In this document: piece by piece, positions 53,860 to 64,000 of the stretch
Layout: every line of letters begins with the position of its first letter
Position numbering within the stretch: the first letter of the stretch is position 1
Assembly: GCF_910596095.1 (NCBI RefSeq)
Contig: NC_056546.1
Coordinates: forward strand, 14,575,425 to 14,639,424
Direction of reading: 5' to 3'
From: Thunnus maccoyii
Taxonomy: Eukaryota > Chordata > Actinopteri > Scombriformes > Scombridae
DNA length: 64,000 nt
Notes under the pieces: generated by a model
Databases searched by the model: none
What the model was told of the DNA's origin: nothing
The model's input: the letters and a program-made list of their open reading frames with translations, nothing else
Made by a program: the position numbers and the translations under genes

Positions 53860-54400
53860 CGCGGCTAACGCTTTTTGAATTTATTCCATAGTAATGCTCC
53901 TTGTATTTTATTCTTAATCACACCACCCAAAGGATGGAGACATATTTCCGCCAAAGAAAGTGCTGCAAAGTTGCACACTTATGAAAGCAATACATTATTT
54001 AAGCACTTAGGCCAGCCAAAGAGGAGAGATGAAGCTACTTTAAAGTGTTGCCCGTGTGTTTATAAGACTATATTAGTGTCTCACTGGTGCTTTGATAGAG
54101 CTTGTACCATCAATTTGCACAAAGACTCTATCTTTGCTTACACAAATCCCACCTCGGGGTTATTATGAATCTGATTTATTTGCTCCGCTTATGTTTATTA
54201 TTGTGTTTTATGGTTTATATTCTGTGTTAAACGCCATCAATAGGACTGCAGAGCATGTGTGTCTCATCCTGCAAGGGATGAAAATGGTTTATGGAGCTTT
54301 GAGTGCCAATAAACAGGCAGCCACAGCCTTTTGGATGTACATCTTTAATGTTTTATGCATGATGAACTCAATAGTTTAGCACAGGTTCAAGGCCAAATGG
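53860..54400. other. Candidate conserved non-coding block
   Basis: About 540 bp of unique, non-repetitive sequence rich in homeodomain-like AT cores (ttatt, taat) interspersed with GC-containing words. It follows directly on the CTG repeat. It has no coding signature and looks like developmental enhancer sequence; this is inference. Confidence 0.35.
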
Positions 54401-55159
54401 TAAGCGCTGACAGGACTTCCCGAAGGCAGCTGCACACTACAGGCACAGAACAGAGATTGAGCTGTGTGCTTGAGCAGGGATCCTGTCATATTTAGTTGAT
54501 CTGTCTGCATGTGTACCTGCCAAACAGACAGAGTGAAGCAAGACACAAACCAAACAAAACATACAGGTTAGGCAGAAGGAGCCAGTGTCTCCTCCTCTGC
54601 CTGTCCAGTGGTGATCTGGTCATCTGGACACAGTCATCCTGATGCTGTCTTGGACCAATAAAGAGGTGTGGTGTGAGAACTGTAGGCCATGTAAGTGATC
54701 TGTTTCAGACAGGAAGAAAAGCAGACAGTCAACCAAGGACAGCAGGACAGATTGATGTTATCACCAAAGCAGTGTGCACTGACATGCACTCTTCAAAATG
54801 TTCTGTAGCAGCCAGCAGTAATAGGAAAATAAAAAAGCAACCAGCAGGATTTTCTTTAAATAGATCACCGCCCAATCGATCACAATATCGACCATTGGAA
54901 ATATACAGCTGTACTGTTTTCTGTTGAAATGTTTCACCTGCTGAAGTGCTTTTGATGCATGACTAACCAGTCAAACATGTACTGCAGAATGATTTGTCTT
55001 TTGTAGTCTAAGAGCTACTAAAATTGACCAAAGGAAAGCAAACAAATCAGACCATTAGGAGTGTTGTTTGTACTGGAGACATGTTTTATTCCACAAATAT
55101 CAGCAATGTAATAGCAATATCGTGTGTTTCAAGACTAGTTTCACAATTACCCCTGTCCA

Positions 55160-55860
55160 TGTGGTTCAGTAGCTAGTAGTTAGGAATTTATTAATGCTTT
55201 ATAGATCAACAATAAGACATTAATAAGAACATTGTGAAAGTCTCTTTAGCTAGTGTGTGTCCTACTCTAATTTAAGTTTGTGTGTTTAATTAGCTCTTTA
55301 ATTAATCATCCAGGACAGTTTGACCACTTGCAAAACTTAAGAAAATTTGGACCAACATCCATTTATTATGAATGTATCAACATTTATAACTGCAGTTTTT
55401 TTTTAATGTTATTTTTTCCACCGCCACCACCCCTCTTTGTCAAACAGCTATTTGAATACCTATTATAATTACTTTTAATATTATTTGTAACATATGAATG
55501 AATATGAATATTATCAACATTTATCGGACTGTTTGGTTAAACAATTATGAACAAATTGTAGTGGAAGTACCCTATGAATGATTCATGATTCAGACAAACA
55601 TTTATAACTGCATACATCATGGCTGATTATCAACTGATTGTATTATGACTCTTGATTAATGACTTTCTAATAAGGCAGCATGATGACATAAAGAGACAGC
55701 TAAAAAGAGAAGGCGAGGAGAATATTCACCAGACAAAGGGACCTGGCAACACTAATCTGTAGCTCTCTACTAATCTATAAAGCATTACTAAACCATTTAT
55801 TAACCATTAATAAAGCCATTAGTTATACATGAATAAAGTATGCTTTACTAGAAAGTGGCA
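55160..55860. repeat. Degenerate palindromic repeat
   Basis: The left side has tttattaatgctttatagatc; the right side has aatctataaagcattactaaa, its near reverse complement, about 580 bp away. AT-rich sequence lies between. It is probably an old foldback MITE; the ends are not clean. Confidence 0.5.
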
Positions 55861-57477
55861 TCATGCAACCTAAAGTCCTGAAATAAACAGAATAAAATAG
55901 AATGCAGTGCTATGACTATGAAAGCACAGTTAAAATATTTTTTCCAAACTGCCAAATCACTTCAACATATTTATTGCTTCAAGGCCAGGTGAGAATGATA
56001 GCATCCATCATAATTCACAGACCCAGATTTCACAAAGTTTATATGCCAGGTGTAAATGAGAGAATGTGTGGATTTCCTCGTGTTTCCACCCTGGCGCCTG
56101 TCTCTGCTGTGAGTGAGTCTTTGATAGCTGTTACACTGTGAGACAGACAGGCCTGTGCCAAGACGATGGCATCAAAAAGCCGACGATTGACAGCTACTGA
56201 CAGCCATCTTCCTCCTAAACACACTTCAGGTCCCCTGCGCGCGCGCTCTCTCTTTCTCTCTCTCTCTGTCTTTTCTCTCTCTGTCGGGGGAAATTGAGGA
56301 GACTCTGAGATAAAGAGAGGGATGTCGTAAACTGGCACCTGTCATCGTGTTTTGTTTTGGTCAGGGTACAGAGAACACTTGGAAAGTTTTAAAAGACATT
56401 TTGAAGGATTTAGTACTTTCACAGCTACAATTTGAATCTCCAGGTGATCTACACAGTCCCTGACACTGGTTTGTGTCATTTTTGGGCTTAAGTTTAAGCA
56501 TAAGTGACGGTAAAATAGAAATGTACGTGTAGGATATATAATCAATAATTTTGCATGCACACAAATGAACAGCAATTAATTTTTGTCATTAATTTGCCTA
56601 AACATGCTAAGACAAAGTATTTACCGGAAATATTTAGCCGTCTTAGTTTTGTTTTCCGAGACATGCCACCTCAATGTGAAATGCTGTCACCAAGACCGAG
56701 ATGCCTGACATGAAAGACAAAGAAAGTGAGATCTTTGGCAGGCAGATATGTACATGCAATCACACATATACCTACAAAAACAGGCATGGCATTCACGCGC
56801 GCAACCACACATTCAAATTCATACACGTTGCACGCCACATTTGTGCTAGCATCTAAGCAAACACAACACATAAACATGCACGCACCTGGATTTCTCAGGT
56901 TGTTGCTGTGTTTCATCAGCTTCAGTCGCAGGAGCCAGTGTTTCTTCACCATGTTCAACCTGTGAAGCCATTATCTTCCGACACACTTATCTTCCTCTAA
57001 ATGATTTCTCTTCATCTTCTGCAAGTCACCTAATCAAAGTTGAAAGAGGAGAGCTTAATGCCATTCAGAGATCTCCTTGCTTTCAACTCCATTCACTGTC
57101 ATTATGAAAATGAATGGCGGCAGCTGAGAACTCAGATGTTCTTTCATATCATGACAGAGTGTCTCTTATTGTGTCTTATGATCTTTACTGTTGCTGCCTT
57201 TGACTGAAAGCCCTGGTTGGGGACTCGACTAATCACGTTTCACATCTTACACATTACATTTGGTTTCTATATCTGCTTTGTGTCTCCCTTTCTCACCTGC
57301 TCTCTGTCTCGCCGCCATATGTGTTGCTCATCGAGATCATTAGTACGTGTTGAAAAGAGCACAGACAGAAGGGAAATATAAAGTTTCACTTGTTTTGAAG
57401 CTGGTGGTCTCTTCGTGTAATGACAGAGCATCCAAGGACTCTAATAAGGCGGGAATTGTCAAGTTCCTCATTGGGCA

Positions 57478-57514
57478 GAGGAGGAGGAGGAGGAGGAGGG
57501 GGAGGAGGGGGAGG
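57478..57514. repeat. (GGA)n purine tract
   Basis: About 12 imperfect GGA units, giving a poly-Gly open frame on one strand and poly-Leu on the other, neither real. Confidence 0.9.
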
Positions 57515-58039
57515 ACTTGAGGTAAATGTCTCTCTACTCTGGAAACCTGGCATGGATGTTCACAAATGTTACTGTTACATGTCAGCACTGCAAAAACAAA
57601 AACAATCCACAGTAGCTGCAAAAAAGTGAAGTGACTGACTTATTTCGAGGTATTTACGAGGATTAAATTCAAGGTGTCCTCGTTTTTAGAGTGTTCCATT
57701 AATAAGATATTATACTGAAGCAAGTAAAACTATCTCAGTATAAGCTCAGTGTGACACGTTAATTAGTTTTCGAGGTCGTCATGTTTTTTTGTTAAGTAGA
57801 GGTGTTGACGTTTCTCAGCACAACTCTGTGAGTTTGTCTTTGGGTTGTCAGTGCTGTTCAAGCAGTAACTTCTGCACAGTGGAAATTTATTTAGAGACTT
57901 TTTTTTTTATTGAAAGAACCTATCACCAGCTGTATTTTTTTAGAGTTATCTTCCAGATGTGCCATTGTGAGGATGGGATGACATCTCCATCTCACCCCTA
58001 ATCCGCGGCCGTCTGCTGTGCGTGTTTGCTTAGGTTTTA

Positions 58040-58620
58040 TATGTGTTTACAGAGAATGTAATTACCTCTTTTAGACATGCAGCTGTTAGAAAAACTGATT
58101 TTATGGATCATGGCCATTGCCAAAAAATGTAAGCTCCATGGGCTTAATTTGTCAATTATTAAATCATAATTACATTTCCTTTAAAGCCATTAGCTACAGG
58201 GTTTTAACAATCCTTTTGTGTTAGTACGTTTTAACTTTTTTCTGTGCTTTTCACAAAGAAAAAATGTAAATCTTAATGATATGTCTGGATTATTTCCCCC
58301 AATTTAGCTAACAAAGTGCAAAGATGATTCATGGCAGATGAAGGCATACTTCATAATTAGATTACAGCTTGATGGACTAGAATTTATTAATTATGAAGAC
58401 ACATGCACACAGCCTTTAACGCAATTTTTCTCCACAGTTCCTTTTTCCCCCTACGACCTCATTGGCACATTGCTCATTCATCTGTAGTCAGCTGCTGGGT
58501 CGAGTTACCAAGTTGTGGTAACACATTGTTACAACAAATTATGCAAGAGCACGGACAGGGCCAGCCTCTAAGTGATGGCCACAATATGCATTTGCCTTTA
58601 AAACTTAAAGGGGGAGTTTA
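58040..58620. other. Candidate conserved non-coding block
   Basis: Unique sequence with many TAATTA and ATTA cores (for example cttaatttgtcaattattaa and cataattagattacagcttg) and no repeats or open frame of note. It resembles homeodomain-rich enhancer sequence; this is inference. Confidence 0.35.
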
Positions 58621-59599
58621 ATTTATCGAGGGTGTCACATGGCAGGAGTGAGTAATTATTCCCAACACCCCTGTGGACCACAGTGGTTAATGTATTCCAG
58701 GGCCCTAGGGGGAGCTGTCAGGAGGAGGACACCCTCACTGCTGCTCTGCTCACTGACCATGTTGGATGGTTCAGGACAACGTTCCCAACACACAACCACA
58801 AATCACTGTCGGATGGTATATAATTGTGCTTTTTCCCCACTGAAACCTCTTCTCTGGTTTTCAACGTCTGCTGCTCTGAATTAACACTAGGGTGTCGATT
58901 TTATGTTGCTTAGGATATGCTTTCTAAAGTTTCTTTGAGATACTTTCTACTGCTTGAGAGGCATAACAATTGCTGGATGAGTATTTATAGTAGGTTTGTG
59001 TTTGTACACCTGTTTTTTTGGTTTTGAAGTTTGAGCAATCAAACATTTGTGTTGAGACAACCATTGTTTTGTCGACTTCCTGCCTACTGTTCAATCTGAG
59101 TTTCTGGCAACTGGTCATTTCTTGTTCGAGCAGCTGTTGACAATAACTTATCAAGCTGGAAAATACAAACTCTCCCTTTGATCTCTGCATTGTCTAGGGA
59201 AATGGTCAGTAACTGGGTCAAATTGGTTTTACAATTCTGCTTCCCTTGTAACCCACTTAAGGTAACAAATGGGTCGACAATATAAAGGTTCAGTTATTTC
59301 TGTGTTGTTATCTCTGCCTTCTTTGTTTGGCCACAGCATGTGTATAATTTATAATAATGATGCATTCAATTATCTTTTCTCAGCAGCTTTAAAGCTTTTT
59401 ATGTATCAATGGACCAAAAGTTCACCTCGGCTCTACAGAGCATTTTAGCGTCTTTCAGCACATTGCATTTATTGAGTTTGTGGAGAAAAAAACAGAGCTA
59501 AAAGGAGAGTGCACGTTTTAATGGTGACCAGAGATGCAATTTCAAATGCTCCATCTCTGCTGGTTGTGTAAGTTTAGAAACTCTTTGCTAAGTTTCAAC

Positions 59600-59680
59600 T
59601 TAATGGGTAATAATATGTCAGTGTTGTGTTTACCGCTTGTTTCCACTGCCCCCAAGTGGCCAAAGGAATACAATTAATGT
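59600..59680. repeat. Interspersed repeat fragment, copy 1
   Basis: The words atgtcagtgttgtgtttacc and ccactgcccccaagtggcca recur in altered form at 62,790-62,850, showing a shared dispersed repeat. Confidence 0.5.
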
Positions 59681-60179
59681 AGGTTTAAAGTATAAATACT
59701 TGAAAGCAACTCAAAGCATTTGTTTCTGAAAGACTAAAATAAGACAAAAAAAAAATTATTCTGCTTGTGGATCCTCATCTGCATCTAAATACAGTACACA
59801 TAGTGACAGAAAACCATTAGGACACATGCAAGAGATTTTTTAAATTCAAGTAAGGGATTAAGTTTATCACAAAATAGTGAAAATATTCTTCTTTAACCCA
59901 TAGCCTCACCTTATTTCTCTTGAGAGTTTTATGCTGCTAACTGACAAGTAAGCACTGAACAACCCGTCGTCATGAGTTGACACGGTTTAGAACAGGGTGT
60001 CGGGGGCATTTGTCTGGAAACCACTTTCACAGGGTTCAAGCAAAGTGTAAGTTTTATTTCTAGTCTCTGCACTACCCATGAGTGTAGCTTGAAGACAAAT
60101 AAGAGGCTTTGCTCTTTTAAACAGCACTGATAATAACTGTGCCTTTTGCATCCATGAGAAATCTCCCATTATCTATTGA

Positions 60180-61320
60180 TTCAGTCTCACCCTGTGTCTC
60201 GGTGACTTACGCCTCCCTCTAATTCCCATTACCGGGAACACTGTACCCTTATCAAGGGAAACAATAAGCCACTTGTCAGCGCAGCAAGAAAATATGAGGA
60301 AGCATCTGTCCGGTCCAGAGGAACTCATGACTCTGTGGTGTAAAATTGCTCCGCCTCCCTCCTTCTGTCTGCCCTCCCTCGCGTTAGCCCTCCCCCTTTG
60401 TCAGTCCTCCCCATGACCTTTAGGAAGGCGTGGTGGCAGGGTGGCAGTAGTGGTGTGGAGGCAACTGAAAAGCAAAGTAAATCTGATCATCAGGGGATAT
60501 GTTTGAAATTGAATTTTGCTCCCTCTACGGGAGGCCGGGTTTTCACGTGCTGCAGTTTGGGGATATGTGTGGGATGCACAGGTGGCAGACAAGGGAGGGG
60601 AAAAACCCACGCTTTCTTGTCTTCCACCCCCAAATAGAAGCCCTGCTCCTGAGCTGTAAACCTGTCACAGAGATATGTCTCTGTCGATGATGGCATCCAA
60701 CTTCTTTTTTTTCCAGCCGCCTGTGTGCTGCATGGACTGGCTGTTATCTCCTTCCTCCCTGCTATGTCTCCCTGCTCTTTAAGACAAAGGGTAATAAAGC
60801 TATAAATTGTGTGGTCTGCGGAAGGTATGGACATTCTGTCTGGGAGACGCTGTAAGAACTGCCATAAAGCACCCTCAAAGTCATAGCTAAAGATTTACAG
60901 TTATTTAACATCCTCCTCTTCCCCTAAATCACAGTGATAAGAGAATTAAGTGATGGCTATAGGTTCTTTGTCCTTAGTCTATTGATTTTCTTCGCCCCTC
61001 AGAAGGATCCTGAACATTATAATTATTGAGCCCTGCAGTTTGATGCAGGTTTACAGAGTAGGAGAGGTGCCCTCAGTTCGATTCTAACACAGTTAAAACA
61101 AAAGGCACCCGTTTTTCAATTTGGTAATGGGCTTCCAATTATGCTTCATTTACCTTGTTTGGCCAGAAAATGGTTTATCTGAGGCCTCTGTGCTATAAAC
61201 AGCTTCTTAGTGTGGTGACAAAACCCCAGTAACAGCTCTATTTATCTTGAATCCAGGGCCCTGCTTTTTCAGCAATTATTCAGCCGTGCGGATAGAGGGA
61301 TTTTTTTGCAACATGGTTTT
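60180..61320. other. Candidate conserved non-coding stretch
   Basis: Mostly unique, balanced sequence with no splice-bounded frames. Sub-blocks at about 60,190-60,310 and 61,100-61,310 look most constrained by composition. This is inference only. Confidence 0.3.
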
Positions 61321-62789
61321 TCATTAAGAGCGTGTCTCCTGTTGTTGGTCATTTTCTCGATACAGTGATCTGTGACATCATGAAAGCCTCTCTGTTAGAT
61401 AAAAATCAAGATCAACTGATGTGTGACACTGTTTATCCCCACATTATGAAAGCTTTATCCTCAGTGCACACTCTGGATCTGAAGATAGAACATAACATCA
61501 TCTTGTCTCTCTGCCTGTGTGTGTTTTAATATACGTGGCTTTACCCACCTCAAGTGTTGACTCCTTGTTTATGAAGGTGAGTGTTCTGCCAATAGAAAAG
61601 CTCTCATCTCCCATGAGCAAGGCATCTGATGCAATATGTCATCAATATGTTTCATCCACAGCAGACTAAGGACAATTCAGCAGCTGCAATCTTTCTCCTG
61701 TAGTAAACAAAACACATTTGATACAGTATTTCTCCATTTCAGGACAAGTGTGAGTCTATTCAGAGGTTTGGGTGAACATGGGCATTTTTGAAAATGCATA
61801 ATATTTAGATGGAATTTGCGTAATTTTGGGACCTTGGATCTGCCCATTATTCTTGGATTAGGAAGTTGTATTTTTTTTACATTCACCCATTTTGGTGAAT
61901 TTCAAATGATGATGTCTAATTGAGCCTGAAATTAACTGTTTACCATGTAACTAAGAGTCCCTATTTTAATGTGACATATGAACACAAACTACTGTAGATA
62001 GCAGCTTCTCATGTTCTTCCAACATCGGTTAGTCAAAAAAATGCATGTTAAAGTCAGTGTAAAGCAATGATATATATTAGTTTTTCACACCACAGAATAA
62101 TGTGTTATTAACCACCTGGCCAAATTTGAATGGTTAAAAAAATCACAGAGTAAATAAAATTAGGTTTCAAAATCATGGAAAAACAAGCAGCATTCTGACC
62201 TCTGAAATACTTGGGGCGTGTCTGCTGAAGGCGCTGAAAACGCGTCCCCAACTGAACAGCCTCTACACCTTTGAATTTAACAATGCTCATGCTAAGACAA
62301 GCAACATGGATGATATTTTAAAAATAAAGTAGGAGTGCTAGGAGCTACTGTTTAATCTGGAATCTATTTTATAAGTAAATGTGGATTTATTTTGGTAAAA
62401 ATGTAACTTAAATGACTAGTCAACAAGTGATCCATCACCAATGGATCAAATGACTTCGTACAGGCCTAACATGAAATGGGTTGGTAGTAATGGTGAATCT
62501 ACCAAGAAATTCAGCAATTTTAAGCCATGATAAATTGACTGTACACCATCTTTCCAGCACTAAACTATATACAGACAACAAACTGGTGAACATGGTAGGT
62601 CATAGTAGTCTACATAGTAGTATCTAGCAGCTAACAAGTCAGATAATTCCCTCAGGAGTTGGTGGAGACTTACATTCATCAGGTGTCCAGAAGCACGACT
62701 CTGTACTAATGCTGTTGCTAATGCTTCACATCCTACTGTTAATAGGCAACTGTTTGCTAACACCATGTCAACATATCAACTTTATATGA

Positions 62790-62960
62790 CGATATGTCAA
62801 TGTTGTGTTTACATCGTGTTCTACTGCCCCCATGTGCCCAAAAGAAAAAAAAAATGCTGGTTTAAGGTGTGGTTAAGTTTAGGCAACAAAAACTACCTGG
62901 TTAAGGTAAGAAAAAGACTGTGGTCATGTTTAAAAGAAACCATCATTGACTCCACCCAAG
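62790..62960. repeat. Interspersed repeat fragment, copy 2
   Basis: Contains atgtcaatgttgtgtttaca and the phrase gtggttaagtttaggcaaca, a motif common in fish dispersed repeats. Its start matches the fragment at 59,600. Confidence 0.5.
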
Positions 62961-64000
62961 AGGTTAAGTGCTTTTACAACGTCATACTACTTCTGCCTTT
63001 TCATTCTCACACAGGTCGGTCTGTATGACTACAAGAGGTCAGGAAAACCAGTGCTGTAGTTTTTTTTTGTATGAGGGCAGTCTCAAACTAGCAAATAGAT
63101 AGCCACAAGTACATTCTTTTAAGTATACACTACGCAGATACGCTATCTCTCTCTTTCTTTTAATTTTCTATCTCTCTTTTTTATGTAAAAAAACACACAC
63201 AGAAAAACAAACATGCACACACACCCACACATGCCTCAGGCGCCACAGAGGGCCACAGCCCCACTTAACAGAGACGCAGGGAATATAATTAAATCATTTA
63301 CCTTTGATACTCAGCCAGCTTTGTAATTAATTAATTCACCCAGGGTGTGCAGGAATTACATTCGCAGAGAGACGGGGGTGGAAGAAAAAAAAAAGTCTTT
63401 CTACTGCACACTTTGGGGACAAAACCCAGCTCTGTGCCCTCCCCCGTCTACCTTGCCGCAGAAGCGTCCTCAGAGACAGGGAGTAAAGAAGTTAAGTGCT
63501 TCTCTAGTTGAAATAATGACCCTGCTCTGATGTTGTAGGCCTCATCAGCCAGAGTGCCTGAGGCCAGTGCAGGCTATGGCAGGAGGACAGGCCTTGCTTA
63601 CACATCCCTCTCATTTGGACCTGACCTTTGCGGTGGCTGTGATGTGGGAAGGCGATTGCTGTCAACATCATCAGTGTCACACGGCACCAGAAATAGCCTC
63701 TGTGCAGATCCGCAGTACCTTTGGAAGAGCAGGGCATAATGAACACTGGAACATGGATACAGCTTATGATGTAAAATCCAAACAACATGTCAAAAGTTGC
63801 CTTACGTAACAAACAATAGTGACAATGTCTGCATGGCACTGCAGTCAATAAAATGTTTATTGTTTCTGCAATAGAAAATGATTGTGTACAGTTCTTTGTG
63901 TTTTGTTTGCAGGTACATTTTGCAATGAATTATGAATTATGCATTATGAATAAGTGTTTTTTTGTTTCTTTTTTTGGAATGTACTTTGTGCTGTCTCTTA
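62961..64000. other. Gene-free end of window
   Basis: A CT-rich and CA-rich simple tract lies at about 63,145-63,230. Several overlapping short frames on both strands at 63,345-63,850 show no family motif or splice context, so no gene is called. Confidence 0.5.

Overview
The window is vertebrate, almost certainly teleost (percomorph-type), genomic DNA. Coding sequence is split into short exons with GT/AG borders, several fish-type MITEs, a tRNA-derived SINE and many microsatellites lie between them, and the recognisable proteins are vertebrate. Nothing looks prokaryotic or viral. Exon borders below were read by eye from splice sites and reading phase.

Region 1 (1-24,800) is a tandem cluster of immune-receptor genes on the + strand. 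These are two-Ig-domain, single-pass receptors of the CD300/CMRF35-like or pIgR-like type, with ITIM tyrosines in the tail. Genes A (72-4275) and B (7863-12726) lie in a recent tandem duplication (about 1-6944 and 7792-15388). Gene C (19861-22602) is an older paralogue. Two orphan ITIM exons (15786-16041) and a deletion-fused pseudogene (24235-24780) record further birth and death. Gene B carries a 525-bp internal tandem duplication that raises its ITIM count from three to five. Between A and B the first Ig exon has about 17 base differences, nearly all replacing amino acids, while the intron next to it is almost identical.

Region 2 (26,750-33,960) holds vdac2, with nine exons, a complete 283-residue porin and a TTAA-flanked MITE and TIR MITEs in its introns. 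Region 3 (35,300-39,060) holds a minus-strand, three-exon, type IV (neurofilament-like) intermediate filament gene with a TATA box and an upstream CRE. Region 4 (41,260-44,500) holds minus-strand comtd1, a membrane-anchored O-methyltransferase, in seven exons. The vdac2-comtd1 neighbourhood matches the human 10q22 order as I know it, where ZNF503 and its gene desert come next.

Region 5 (44,600-64,000) has no gene I can support. It holds a hAT MITE with a clean 8-bp target duplication, simple repeats, a palindromic repeat, and several unique, mixed-composition blocks that look like conserved non-coding elements. A regulatory desert of znf503 is the most natural reading, but that is inference.
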